From CAITSH01 sp945892985 (GTDB lineage Bacteria; Pseudomonadota; Gammaproteobacteria; Burkholderiales; SG8-39): DNA of 10,925 bases. Shown here in pieces: positions 5,018 through 10,925 of the stretch (within the stretch, counting starts at the first letter, position 1; each line of letters opens with the position of its first letter). A program made the translations under genes and the position numbers. The notes beneath the pieces were generated by a model. The model searched no databases and was not told where the DNA came from. It was given only the letters and a program-made list of their open reading frames with translations. The stretch lies in contig CAMDDU010000082.1 in the NCBI GenBank assembly GCA_945892985.1, forward strand, positions 1 to 10,925, read 5' to 3'.

Positions 5018-7300
5018 TCAGGCTTCGGCTTCGGGCATCGCTTCGGGCGTGGCTGTCTGTTTCGGGAAGCTTAGGGTCACTTTGTCGTCTGCGCCAAGAT
5101 CGACCGTCACCTTGCCGCCGTTGGCGAGCCGGCCAAACAGCAATTCGTCGGCAAGCGCGCGGCGGATGGTGTCCTGGATGAGTCGCGACATCGGGCGGGC
5201 ACCCATGAGGGGATCGAAACCATGCTTGGCCAGGTGTTCCTTCAACTTGTCGGTGAACACCGCGTCCACTTTTTTCTCGTGCAACTGCTCTTCAAGTTGC
5301 ATCAGGAATTTATCAACCACACGCACGATGATGTCGTGATCGAGTGAGCGGAATGAAATAGTTGCGTCAAGCCGGTTGCGGAACTCGGGCGAGAACAGGC
5401 GTTTTATCTCGACCATTTCGTCGCCCATTTCCTTTTTTGCGGTAAAGCCCATCACGGTCTTGTTGAGGGCCTCCGCACCGGCGTTGGTGGTCATGATGAT
5501 AATGACGTTGCGAAAGTCCGCCTTGCGCCCGTTGTTATCCGTAAGCGTGCCGTGGTCCATGACCTGCAGCAGGATGTTGTAGACATCCGGGTGGGCTTTT
5601 TCGATTTCGTCGAGCAACAGAACGGCGTAGGGCTTTTTGGTGATGGCTTCGGTGAGCAGGCCGCCCTGGTCAAAGCCGACGTAGCCCGGTGGCGCGCCAA
5701 TGAGCCGTGACACGGCGTGACGTTCCATGTACTCGGACATGTCAAAGCGATGCAGTTCCACGCCGAGGCAATAGGCCAGTTGCTTGGCGACCTCGGTTTT
5801 GCCAACGCCTGTCGGTCCGCTGAACAGGAAGGCGCCTATCGGCTTGTTCGGGCTGCCAAGGCCCGATCGGGCGGTACGGATCGCAGCCGTAAGCGCGTCA
5901 ATCGCCTTTTCCTGGCCGAAGACCACGGCCTTGAGGTCGCGATCGATGTTCTTGAGCGCGTTGCGATCGTCGTTGGAAACGCTTTGCGGCGGGATGCGCG
6001 CGATTTTGGCGATGATGTCCTCGATCTCTGTTTTGCCAATGACTTTCTTTTGTTTTGATTTTGGCAGGATGCGCTGCGCGGCGCCGGCTTCGTCGATTAC
6101 GTCGATGGCCTTGTCCGGGAGATGGCGGTCGTTGATATAACGGGCCGAAAGCTCGGCCGCGGATGACAGTGCGCTGGCGCTGTATTTCACACCGTGGTGG
6201 GCCTCGAAGCGCGACTTGAGGCCGCGCAGGATCTGCACCGTTTCTTCGACCGAGGGTTCGGTGACATCGACCTTCTGGAAGCGCCGCGACAGCGCGTGGT
6301 CTTTTTCAAACACTCCGCGGTATTCGTTGTAAGTTGTCGCGCCTATGCATTTGAGCGCGCCCGAAGAGAGCGCCGGCTTGAGCAGGTTGGAGGCATCGAG
6401 GGTTCCGCCTGATGCGGCGCCCGCGCCTATCAGCGTATGGATCTCGTCAATGAACAGGATGCCGTTCGGATTGTCGAGCAATTGCTTGAGCACGGCTTTC
6501 AGGCGCTGCTCAAAGTCGCCGCGGTATTTGGTGCCGGCGAGGAGGGCGCCCATGTCGAGCGAATAGACCTGGCATTTGGACAACACTTCGGGCACTTGTC
6601 CCTCGACGATGCGACGTGCCAGACCTTCCGCGATGGCGGTCTTGCCCACGCCTGCCTCTCCGACCAGCAGCGGGTTGTTCTTGCGCCGGCGGCAAAGCGT
6701 CTGGATGACGCGCTCCACCTCGCGGTCACGTCCTATTAGCGGATCTATTTTTCCGACCAGCGCCTGGGCGTTGAGGTTCTGCGTGTAGGTCTCGAGTGCG
6801 CCGCCTGACTGTTGGTCCTCGCCCGTCTGTTCCTGCGTTTCTTCGCCCTTGGCGGCTTGCGTCTGCGGCCCCTTGGTAATGCCGTGAGATATGAAGTTGA
6901 CGACATCGAGGCGCGTTACGCCTTGCTGGTGCAGAAAGTAAACGGCATGGGAGTCTTTTTCGCCGAATATTGCGACCAACACATTGGCGCCGGTAACTTC
7001 TTTTTTACCCGACGACTGCACGTGCAGGATGGCGCGCTGGATGACGCGCTGGAATCCCAGGGTGGGCTGGGTGTCTATCTCTTCGGAGCCGGCGACCGTG
7101 GGGGTATGGGTGGCGATGAAGTCGGCCAGCGCTTTTTTCAGCTCTTCAATGTTTGCCGCGCAGGCGCGCAGCACCTCTGCGGCGGTGGGGTTGTCCAGCA
7201 GTGCAAGTAAAAGGTGCTCGACGGTGATGAATTCGTGGCGTTTCTGACGCGCCTCGACAAATGCCATGTGAAGGCTGACTTCCAGTTCCTGCGCGATCAT
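5018..7300 (-). CDS. clpA: ATP-dependent Clp protease ATP-binding subunit ClpA
   Basis: This 760-residue AAA+ unfoldase (758 in E. coli) forms a hexamer that threads substrates into the ClpP peptidase. The N-domain that binds ClpS and substrates spans about 1-145, followed by a Gly/Gln/Glu-rich linker (about 145-168). ATPase module 1 has Walker A GEAGVGKT (214-221) and Walker B ILFIDE (281-286). Module 2 has GPTGVGKT (495-502) and LLLDEIEKAH (561-570), with RNRLD (641-645) near its arginine finger. The loop that docks on ClpP reads MGF (617-619), where E. coli has IGL. It is 67 bp downstream of clpS on the same strand. The C-terminus ends in an acidic, alanine-rich tail. Confidence 0.97.
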   Translation of the reverse strand: MIAQELEVSLHMAFVEARQKRHEFITVEHLLLALLDNPTAAEVLRACAANIEELKKALADFIATHTPTVAGSEEIDTQPTLGFQRVIQRAILHVQSSGKKEVTGANVLVAIFGEKDSHAVYFLHQQGVTRLDVVNFISHGITKGPQTQAAKGEETQEQTGEDQQSGGALETYTQNLNAQALVGKIDPLIGRDREVERVIQTLCRRRKNNPLLVGEAGVGKTAIAEGLARRIVEGQVPEVLSKCQVYSLDMGALLAGTKYRGDFEQRLKAVLKQLLDNPNGILFIDEIHTLIGAGAASGGTLDASNLLKPALSSGALKCIGATTYNEYRGVFEKDHALSRRFQKVDVTEPSVEETVQILRGLKSRFEAHHGVKYSASALSSAAELSARYINDRHLPDKAIDVIDEAGAAQRILPKSKQKKVIGKTEIEDIIAKIARIPPQSVSNDDRNALKNIDRDLKAVVFGQEKAIDALTAAIRTARSGLGSPNKPIGAFLFSGPTGVGKTEVAKQLAYCLGVELHRFDMSEYMERHAVSRLIGAPPGYVGFDQGGLLTEAITKKPYAVLLLDEIEKAHPDVYNILLQVMDHGTLTDNNGRKADFRNVIIIMTTNAGAEALNKTVMGFTAKKEMGDEMVEIKRLFSPEFRNRLDATISFRSLDHDIIVRVVDKFLMQLEEQLHEKKVDAVFTDKLKEHLAKHGFDPLMGARPMSRLIQDTIRRALADELLFGRLANGGKVTVDLGADDKVTLSFPKQTATPEAMPEAEA

Positions 7301-7322
7301 GGTTTTCGATCCTGTAATTGCC

Positions 7323-7369
7323 GGGGTGATCTTGCGGAGGGGGCTGCCTCCGGGCTGATCGGGGTGATC
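7323..7369 (-). repeat. Repeated GGGGTGATC flanking a small hairpin between clpS and clpA
   Basis: GGGGTGATC occurs at 7323-7331 and 7361-7369. Between the copies CGGAGG (7335-7340) and CCTCCG (7347-7352) can pair. The hairpin has no T tract, so it is more likely an mRNA structure or processing site than a terminator. Confidence 0.4.
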
Positions 7370-7676
7370 ATGTTTCCTCCATCACGCATTGCAGCGGATG
7401 TTGGTGCTTGTGGGCAAACGCCGCTACCTGTTCAACCTTGGTGATGGCGATGTCCTTCGGGAACACGCCGCAGACGCCCATCCCTTCGCGATGGACCTTC
7501 AGCATGACCTGTGTTGACTGTTCGCGCGTCAGCGCGAAAAACGACTGCAAAACCAATACGACAAATTCCATGGGCGTGTAATCGTCGTTCAAGAGAAGAA
7601 CCTTGAACATCGGGGGGGGCTTGAGCTTGCTTTTCTTCGCCTCAAGAACCGTACCTTCGCGTGAACGTGTCGCCAT
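7368..7676 (-). CDS. clpS: ATP-dependent Clp protease adaptor ClpS
   Basis: This 102-residue adaptor binds N-degron substrates and hands them to ClpA. The family core is clear: PPPMFKVLLLNDDYTPMEFVV, with N and DD of the LNDDYTPM motif forming the N-degron pocket, then MLKVHREGMGVCGVF and a C-terminal helix-strand that contacts ClpA. A flexible, basic N-terminal tail precedes it. The ATG at 7676 gives the family's usual length (106 in E. coli). The nearest purine-rich site, AGGAAGG, lies 15 bases upstream, which is rather far, and in-frame GTG (7706) or ATG (7724) starts cannot be excluded. It is the first gene of the clpS-clpA operon. Confidence 0.96.
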   Translation of the reverse strand: MATRSREGTVLEAKKSKLKPPPMFKVLLLNDDYTPMEFVVLVLQSFFALTREQSTQVMLKVHREGMGVCGVFPKDIAITKVEQVAAFAHKHQHPLQCVMEET

Positions 7677-7702
7677 GGGTGTATTGCCAAACCTTCCTAA
7701 AC

Positions 7703-7731
7703 ACACTATTCCAGAATCGGGCACCCGTCAA
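7703..7731 (-). promoter_or_regulatory. Promoter-like element before clpS
   Basis: On the minus strand TTGACG (7726-7731) is followed after 17 bp by TAGTGT (7703-7708), a weak -10. The predicted start near 7696 would fall inside the AGGAAGG box of clpS. So either the leader is very short, the true start codon differs, or the element is an operator rather than the promoter. Confidence 0.3.
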
Positions 7732-7766
7732 TTTGCATATGCGTCGTGACCCTATGCAATTTGACG
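7726..7766. repeat. Inverted repeat with 14-bp arms in the clpS/csp spacer
   Basis: CGTCAATTTGCATA (7726-7739) and TATGCAATTTGACG (7753-7766) are inverted copies with one mismatch, 13 bp apart. Each arm ends in an outward-read TTGACG. Possible operator for the divergent genes, or a long RNA hairpin. Confidence 0.75.
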
Positions 7767-7785
7767 CTGAGAATGACGCTGAGAA
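7762..7785 (+). repeat. Exact 12-bp tandem duplication
   Basis: TGACGCTGAGAA occurs twice head to tail (7762-7773, 7774-7785). The first copy overlaps the right arm of the inverted repeat. Its function is not known. Confidence 0.85.
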
Positions 7786-7864
7786 CTCTGCTTGTACTTT
7801 ATCGACAGTCTGGCGCGGACGCAATGTCGATTAGATGGGTATTCCTTACCCGAAAACAAGGGTT

Positions 7865-7900
7865 TGGCACTTGACGGGTGCCATAAATTCACGGTACAAC
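7865..7900 (+). promoter_or_regulatory. Probable cold-shock gene promoter
   Basis: TTGACG (7871-7876) and TACAAC (7895-7900) are separated by 18 bp. The -35 sits inside a 6-bp inverted repeat, TGGCAC (7865-7870) / GTGCCA (7878-7883), which could be an operator. Transcription would begin near 7907 and give a leader of about 115 bases, as is usual for csp mRNAs. Confidence 0.5.
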
Positions 7901-7906
7901 GCGGTT

Positions 7907-8022
7907 GTGTCCGTTTCTACGGCGCCTGCGATCAGGCTGCGCTAGTCAGGGCAGGTTCACCTGGGGCGGTCACTTGTTCGGGGAGTTTCCCCGGGATTAA
8001 TTTTTAAGGAAGGTTTGTTTCC
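7907..8022 (+). promoter_or_regulatory. Structured 5' leader of the cold-shock mRNA
   Basis: The leader can form several small hairpins: GCCTG/CAGGC (7924-7937, tetraloop), CAGG/CCTG (7952-7963) and CGGGGA/TCCCCG (7979-7993, 3-base loop). An AT-rich stretch and the strong ribosome-binding site AAGGAAGG (8006-8013), 9 bases before the ATG, follow. With the rest of 7677-7906 this makes up the 346-bp gene-free region. A temperature-responsive role is inferred from csp biology, not shown here. Confidence 0.45.
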
Positions 8023-8226
8023 ATGGCGACAGGTACAGTGAAGTGGTTTAACGATGCCAAAGGGTTCGGCTTTATCACCCCTGATGACGGCGGCGAAGAT
8101 CTTTTTGCGCATTTCTCGGCGATCCAGATGGGCGGCTTCAAAACGCTCAAGGAAGGTCAGAAAGTAAGCTTTGAGGTTACGCAGGGCCCCAAGGGCAAGC
8201 AGGCTTCTAATATCCAGGCCGCTTAG
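8023..8226 (+). CDS. Cold-shock domain protein, CspA family
   Basis: This 67-residue single-domain OB-fold protein binds single-stranded nucleic acid and acts as an RNA chaperone or antiterminator. Both RNA-binding motifs are present: KGFGFI (13-18, RNP1) and DLFAHF (26-31, RNP2), after the usual MATGTVKWFN start. It also has the family's GPKGKQASNI ending. Length is exactly that of the family. The start has an excellent ribosome-binding site. It is monocistronic, divergent from clpS and followed by two hairpins. The paralogue (CspA, CspD, CspE and so on) cannot be told from sequence alone, and the gene need not be cold-induced. Confidence 0.97.
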   Translation: MATGTVKWFNDAKGFGFITPDDGGEDLFAHFSAIQMGGFKTLKEGQKVSFEVTQGPKGKQASNIQAA

Positions 8227-8237
8227 CGTCACTTGCC

Positions 8238-8265
8238 ACGGGCGCGCAACGCGCCCGTTCTGTTT
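8238..8265 (+). terminator. Terminator of the cold-shock gene
   Basis: A 9-bp perfect stem, ACGGGCGCG (8238-8246) / CGCGCCCGT (8250-8258), has a CAA loop and is followed by the T-rich TCTGTTT. It lies 11 bases after the stop codon. The stem is strong but the T tract is imperfect. Confidence 0.7.
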
Positions 8266-8289
8266 CCGCATTCCCGTCTGAGGGGATGA

Positions 8290-8329
8290 GAGGGCGGTCT
8301 TGCAGAAGATCGCCCTCGTCGCGCTTTTT
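8290..8329 (+). terminator. Second hairpin with T run downstream of the cold-shock gene
   Basis: GAGGGCGGTCTT (8290-8301) pairs with AAGATCGCCCTC (8306-8317) over 12 bp, with one G-U pair and a GCAG loop. TTTTT follows at 8325-8329 after seven bases. It may be a back-up terminator. No convincing terminator is seen for icd on the other strand. Confidence 0.5.
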
Positions 8330-8422
8330 GCATTGTCTGGCGCGCCGGGCTGTGCGGTCGATTATTTTCGCCGATGATTGTTGCCTTGCAGGCGGCCTCT
8401 ATGCGGACAGTTTTTGACCGGC

Positions 8423-9640
8423 TCAGCAGGGTAAGCGCGCGCCAAGTTCCGCGCTGATCGTATTCAGGAACGTGTCGGTATTGAGGAAGGCCTGTTCCGG
8501 TCCGATCAAAAGTGCCAAGTCACGGGGCATTTTGCCGCTCTCGACGATGTCGATACACACTTTTTCCAGGAGTGTCGCAAAGTTGACCACGTCGGCAGTC
8601 CCATCCATTTTGCCGCGATAGGACAGTCCGCGCGTCCATGCAAAGATCGACGCAATCGGATTGGTCGAAGTCGGTTTCCCCTGCTGATGCTGGCGGAAGT
8701 GGCGGGTAACCGTGCCGTGCGCCGCCTCCGACAGAACCGTTTTGCCATCGGGTGTGGTCAAAACCGAGCTCATCAGGCCAAGTGAGCCGTAACCCTGGGC
8801 GACGGAATCCGATTGCACGTCGCCATCATAGTTTTTGCAGGCCCACATATAGCCGCCGCGCCATTTTAGATTCGAGGCCACCATGTCATCGATCAGGCGA
8901 TGCTCGTAGGTCAGACCGGAGGCCTCAAACCTGGGCTTGAACTCGGTATTGAAAATTTCCTCGAACAAGTGCCTAAAGCGGCCATCATAGATTTTCAGGA
9001 TGGTGTCCTTGGTCGACAGATATACCGGGTAGTTGCGGTTTAGGCCGTAGTTGAAGCAGGCGCGGGCAAAGCCCTTTATGGACTCGTCGAGGTTGTACAT
9101 GGCGAGCGCCACGCCGGCGCCGTCCGGTTTGGTCATATGCTGCTCAAGCAGCGGACCGCCATTGTCGGGCTGGAAGCTTAATGTGAGTTTGCCAGGGCCA
9201 TCAAAGCGGAATTCCGTTGATTGATAAAGATCGCCGAAGCCGTGGCGCGCGATGATGACGGGCAGGTTCCAGTGCGGCACGATGCGCGGCACATTGCTGC
9301 ACAGGATCGGTTCGCGAAAGATGGTGCCGTTAAGAATGGATCGGATGGTTCCATTGGGGGTCTTCCACATCCGCTTCAGGCCAAACTCCCGCACCCGGTC
9401 TTGGTCGGCGGTGATGGTCGCGCACTTGACCGCCACGCCGAATTCCTTTGTCGCCTGGGCCGCGTCGAGCGTCACTTTGTCTTCGGTGGCGTCGCGGTGT
9501 TGCAGGCCGAGATCGAAATACCGCAGGTCGATGTCGAGGTGGGGCAGTATCAGTTGCTCACGGATTTTTTGCCAGATGACGCGGGTCATCTCGTCGCCAT
9601 CCATTTCCACAACGGGGGACTTCACCTTGATTCTGCTCAC
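8423..9640 (-). CDS. icd: NADP-dependent isocitrate dehydrogenase, eukaryote-like dimeric type
   Basis: This 405-residue TCA-cycle enzyme converts isocitrate to 2-oxoglutarate and CO2, yielding NADPH. It belongs to the homodimeric subfamily of eukaryotic cytosolic and mitochondrial IDH, not the E. coli type: VVEMDGDEMTRVIW near the N-terminus, GVAVKCATIT, and TPNGTIRSILNGTIFRE. Substrate residues R100, R109 and R132 (ARHGFGD) fall at the human IDH1 numbers, as does Y139. Metal ligands lie in IDDMVA (D251/D252) and NYDGDVQSD (D274, D278). The NADP-binding segment is AAHGTVTRHFR then TSTNPIASIFAWTRGL. There is no ATG. The start is GTG at 9640, 7 bases after a GGAG site, with TTG at 9643 as a less well-spaced alternative. 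Confidence 0.95.
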   Translation of the reverse strand: MSRIKVKSPVVEMDGDEMTRVIWQKIREQLILPHLDIDLRYFDLGLQHRDATEDKVTLDAAQATKEFGVAVKCATITADQDRVREFGLKRMWKTPNGTIRSILNGTIFREPILCSNVPRIVPHWNLPVIIARHGFGDLYQSTEFRFDGPGKLTLSFQPDNGGPLLEQHMTKPDGAGVALAMYNLDESIKGFARACFNYGLNRNYPVYLSTKDTILKIYDGRFRHLFEEIFNTEFKPRFEASGLTYEHRLIDDMVASNLKWRGGYMWACKNYDGDVQSDSVAQGYGSLGLMSSVLTTPDGKTVLSEAAHGTVTRHFRQHQQGKPTSTNPIASIFAWTRGLSYRGKMDGTADVVNFATLLEKVCIDIVESGKMPRDLALLIGPEQAFLNTDTFLNTISAELGARLPC

Positions 9641-9783
9641 CAACTGTCTCCGGTTTTACGATGGCGGCCGGCGTCCGTAGCGTGCGTGGACGAAAGCCAA
9701 AATTTAAAGATATAAGAGAAAAAACTTGCTCAAGCTGCCATTGTCGTGGAAATGTGTGCGTATCGCCATTTTCCAAGAACGCC

Positions 9784-10335
9784 ATGTCCCGATTGCTGCT
9801 GCTAAACAAGCCCTATGGCACGCTCTGCCAGTTCACCCGTGAGGCCGGCCGTACATGCCTGGCCGATTACGTCGATGTTCCCGAGGTTTACCCGGCCGGT
9901 CGTCTTGACGCCGACAGTGAGGGCTTGGTGGTCCTGACCGATGACGGCGTGCTGCAACAGCGCATCAGTCATCCCAGGCACAAACTCGCCAAAACCTATT
10001 GGGTGCAGGTTGAGGGCGATCCCCAAGAGGAGGCGCTGGAGCGCTTGCGTGGCGGCCTTCAACTTGCGGACGGGCCGACCCTGCCGTGTGAAGCGCGGCG
10101 TATTGCCGAGCCGGCGGGCTTGTGGCCGCGCACGCCGCCAATCCGCATTCGCAAGGCGATTCCGACGGCTTGGCTGGAACTGCGCCTCAAGGAGGGACGT
10201 AACCGCCAGGTTCGGCGCATGACCGCTGTCGTGGGTCTTCCCACGCTAAGGCTGGTTCGGGCTGCCATCGGCCCGTGGAGCCTGGATGGGCTTGGCTCTG
10301 GAGAATGGCGGAGCGCGGATGTCAACCAGTTATAA
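9784..10335 (+). CDS. rluE: 23S rRNA pseudouridine synthase RluE
   Basis: This 183-residue RsuA/RluB/RluE-family enzyme isomerises one uridine of 23S rRNA (U2457 in E. coli). It lacks the S4 RNA-binding domain, as RluE does. The catalytic motif is AGRLDADSEGLVVLT, with D42 the nucleophile. RNRQVRRMT (about 144-152) and the GPTLPCEA...LWPRTPPIRIRK segment match RluE rather than its paralogues. It begins MSRLLLLNKPYGTLCQF and ends GEWRSADVNQL. The ATG at 9784 gives the compact domain, but its ribosome-binding site is weak. The frame stays open upstream to 9661, and E. coli RluE has a basic N-terminal extension, so a longer form is possible. Confidence 0.92.
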   Translation: MSRLLLLNKPYGTLCQFTREAGRTCLADYVDVPEVYPAGRLDADSEGLVVLTDDGVLQQRISHPRHKLAKTYWVQVEGDPQEEALERLRGGLQLADGPTLPCEARRIAEPAGLWPRTPPIRIRKAIPTAWLELRLKEGRNRQVRRMTAVVGLPTLRLVRAAIGPWSLDGLGSGEWRSADVNQL

Positions 10336-10336
10336 T
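10331..10336 (+). promoter_or_regulatory. Consensus -10 box at the end of rluE
   Basis: A perfect TATAAT overlaps the rluE stop codon, 85 bases before the next gene. The DNA 17 bp upstream has no recognisable -35. The promoter call is therefore tentative, though it would suit the small secreted protein that follows. Confidence 0.4.
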
Positions 10337-10355
10337 AAGCGGCGTTAAACGCTCA

Positions 10356-10383
10356 GACACCTGTAAAAACCTGTAAAAGTGTC
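10356..10383 (+). repeat. 10-bp tandem repeat inside a short inverted repeat
   Basis: ACCTGTAAAA is duplicated head to tail (10359-10368 and 10369-10378) and enclosed by GACAC (10356-10360) and GTGTC (10379-10383). It lies in the leader of the small secreted protein gene. The function is unknown. Confidence 0.7.
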
Positions 10384-10421
10384 CGACAAGTCGATCCAAC
10401 CCCCTTAAAGAAGGAAATGAC

Positions 10422-10610
10422 ATGAAAAAGCTGATTACCCTGATTGTTGCCGCTGCATTTGCCGCCAGCTCGGGCGCCGCTTTTGCCCAGGCCGCCGCTC
10501 CGGCTGCCCCGGCTTCGGCTTCGGCTGCCAAGGCGGACACCAAGGCTGAGAAAAAAGCCGAGAAAAAAGCATCCAAAAAGAAAAGCAAAAAAGCAAAAAA
10601 AGCTAGCTAA
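10422..10610 (+). CDS. Small secreted lysine/alanine-rich protein, function unknown
   Basis: The 62-residue product has a clear Sec signal peptide: MKK, a hydrophobic Ile/Val/Ala core, and probable cleavage after GAAFA near residue 22. The mature part of about 40 residues has an Ala/Pro/Ser stretch followed by a tail of repeated KAEKKAEKKASKKK-type units. That tail carries 13 lysines against three acidic residues. It should be a disordered, strongly basic periplasmic or secreted peptide, reminiscent of histone H1 tails in composition only. AAGGAA lies 6 bases before the ATG. The gene has a -10 candidate upstream and its own terminator, so it is a separate transcription unit. I do not recognise a named family and assign no function. 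Confidence 0.8.
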   Translation: MKKLITLIVAAAFAASSGAAFAQAAAPAAPASASAAKADTKAEKKAEKKASKKKSKKAKKAS

Positions 10611-10623
10611 TTGATTCTTATGG

Positions 10624-10662
10624 AAAAAGACAGTATCCTTGTGCAGGCTTACTGGTCTTTTT
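10624..10662 (+). terminator. Terminator after the small secreted protein gene
   Basis: AAAAAGAC (10624-10631) pairs with GTCTTTTT (10655-10662). The stem continues with AGTA/TACT around one bulged G and with a CCT/AGG pair at the top. The A/T flanks make it usable in both directions. It starts 14 bases after the stop codon. Confidence 0.7.
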
Positions 10663-10708
10663 ATGTCAGGAAGATGTCAACCTGGCTGTATTGTCTGCGT
10701 TATTACGA

Positions 10709-10740
10709 TTGACTGGGCTTTCCTGGTCGTAAAATAAAAT
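10709..10740 (+). promoter_or_regulatory. Promoter-like sequence next to the transposase remnant
   Basis: TTGACT (10709-10714) is followed by two TAAAAT boxes (10730-10735 and 10735-10740), giving spacers of 15 or 20 bp, neither ideal. A good ribosome-binding site (AGAGAGGA, 10757-10764) and an ATG (10772) follow, so the region looks like the front of a gene. Confidence 0.3.
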
Positions 10741-10771
10741 CTACTAACTGCTTCTGAGAGAGGAATTACAA

Positions 10772-10789
10772 ATGACAAGGCTCATTTAG
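10772..10789 (+). pseudogene. Five-codon ORF, possibly the stub of a gene cut by a mobile element
   Basis: ATG at 10772 has a good ribosome-binding site 7 bases upstream but reads only MTRLI before TAG. It lies 18 bases from the 3' end of the transposase gene on the other strand, a typical distance to an IS end. The simplest explanation is that a native gene was interrupted here. A short leader peptide or chance is also possible. Confidence 0.3.
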
Positions 10790-10807
10790 CGAATGATGTT
10801 GTTGAAC

Positions 10808-10925
10808 TCATGCTCTGACCGCGAGAGTGAGCAACCGTGCGGGATCGGGGCTGAAGCGGGGCGACCGGTCGAGAACTCTAAACCATCCGAGGTAGTTGGT
10901 GAGGTATTTCGTGGCAACACCCTTG
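10808..10925 (-). mobile_element. C-terminal end of an IS transposase, probably IS1595 family (partial)
   Basis: The last 38 codons of a minus-strand reading frame run off the window and end at TGA 10808-10810. The peptide begins KGVATKYLTNYLGWFRVLDR and ends LLTLAVRA. The pattern TKYL-NYLGWFR-LDR near the end of the protein is what I know from IS1595 (ISXO2-like) transposases. The catalytic residues and most of the gene lie outside the window, so the family call rests on this tail only. The element's end should lie within about 50 bases left of the stop. GG at 10779-10780 is one candidate first base. Confidence 0.6.

Noticed and set aside
7792..8007. 71-residue plus-strand frame in the clpS/csp spacer
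   Set aside because: It starts at TTG without a ribosome-binding site and spans the predicted csp promoter and leader. The composition does not look coding.
9701..9735. AT-rich segment between icd and rluE as a promoter
   Set aside because: TATAAG-like boxes occur on the plus strand and TATATC on the minus strand, but none has a -35 at acceptable spacing, so no specific promoter is called.
10595..10601. Run of seven A in the lysine-rich gene as a programmed frameshift site
   Set aside because: The -1 frame stops after one further sense codon, and no stimulatory structure is tied to it. The run is explained by lysine codons.

Overview
The window looks like a stretch of a proteobacterial chromosome, most likely a sulfur-oxidising betaproteobacterium. 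The gene block rpmG-rpmB-radC / coaBC-dut matches the arrangement known from E. coli. It is followed by a flavocytochrome c sulfide dehydrogenase pair, and the sequence is moderately GC-rich with typical Shine-Dalgarno sites. The taxonomic placement is inference from gene content, not from a marker-gene comparison.

Layout. Positions 34-1281 (minus strand) hold radC, rpmB and rpmG, with a near-consensus promoter in front of rpmB. A 92-bp divergent spacer separates them from coaBC (coenzyme A synthesis) and dut (dUTPase) on the plus strand. A nested bidirectional terminator (3142-3194) lies between dut and the convergent fccA-fccB pair (minus strand, 3196-4804), which encodes a small monoheme cytochrome c and a Tat-exported FAD subunit for periplasmic sulfide oxidation. 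The fcc upstream region has a consensus -35, an 8-bp inverted repeat, two direct repeats 21 bp apart, and a tandem-repeat leader. Next come clpA and clpS (minus strand, one operon), encoding the N-degron-recognising Clp protease ATPase and its adaptor. A 346-bp spacer packed with repeats separates clpS from a divergent cold-shock gene. Then come icd (minus strand, eukaryote-like dimeric NADP-IDH family) and rluE (plus strand, 23S rRNA pseudouridine synthase). A tiny secreted lysine/alanine-rich protein gene follows, with its own terminator.

The right edge enters a mobile element. The last 118 bases encode, on the minus strand, the C-terminus of a transposase resembling the IS1595 family. Just outside it a promoter-like and ribosome-binding sequence leads into a five-codon ORF, which could be the remnant of a gene cut by the insertion.

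Most of the window is ordinary core genome. The points worth a second look lie in the intergenic DNA: the fcc control region, the clpS/csp spacer with a shared 12-bp element and a 14-bp-arm inverted repeat, the nested terminator, and the secreted basic miniprotein. I see no convincing undescribed multi-gene system, CRISPR array, tRNA or rRNA.
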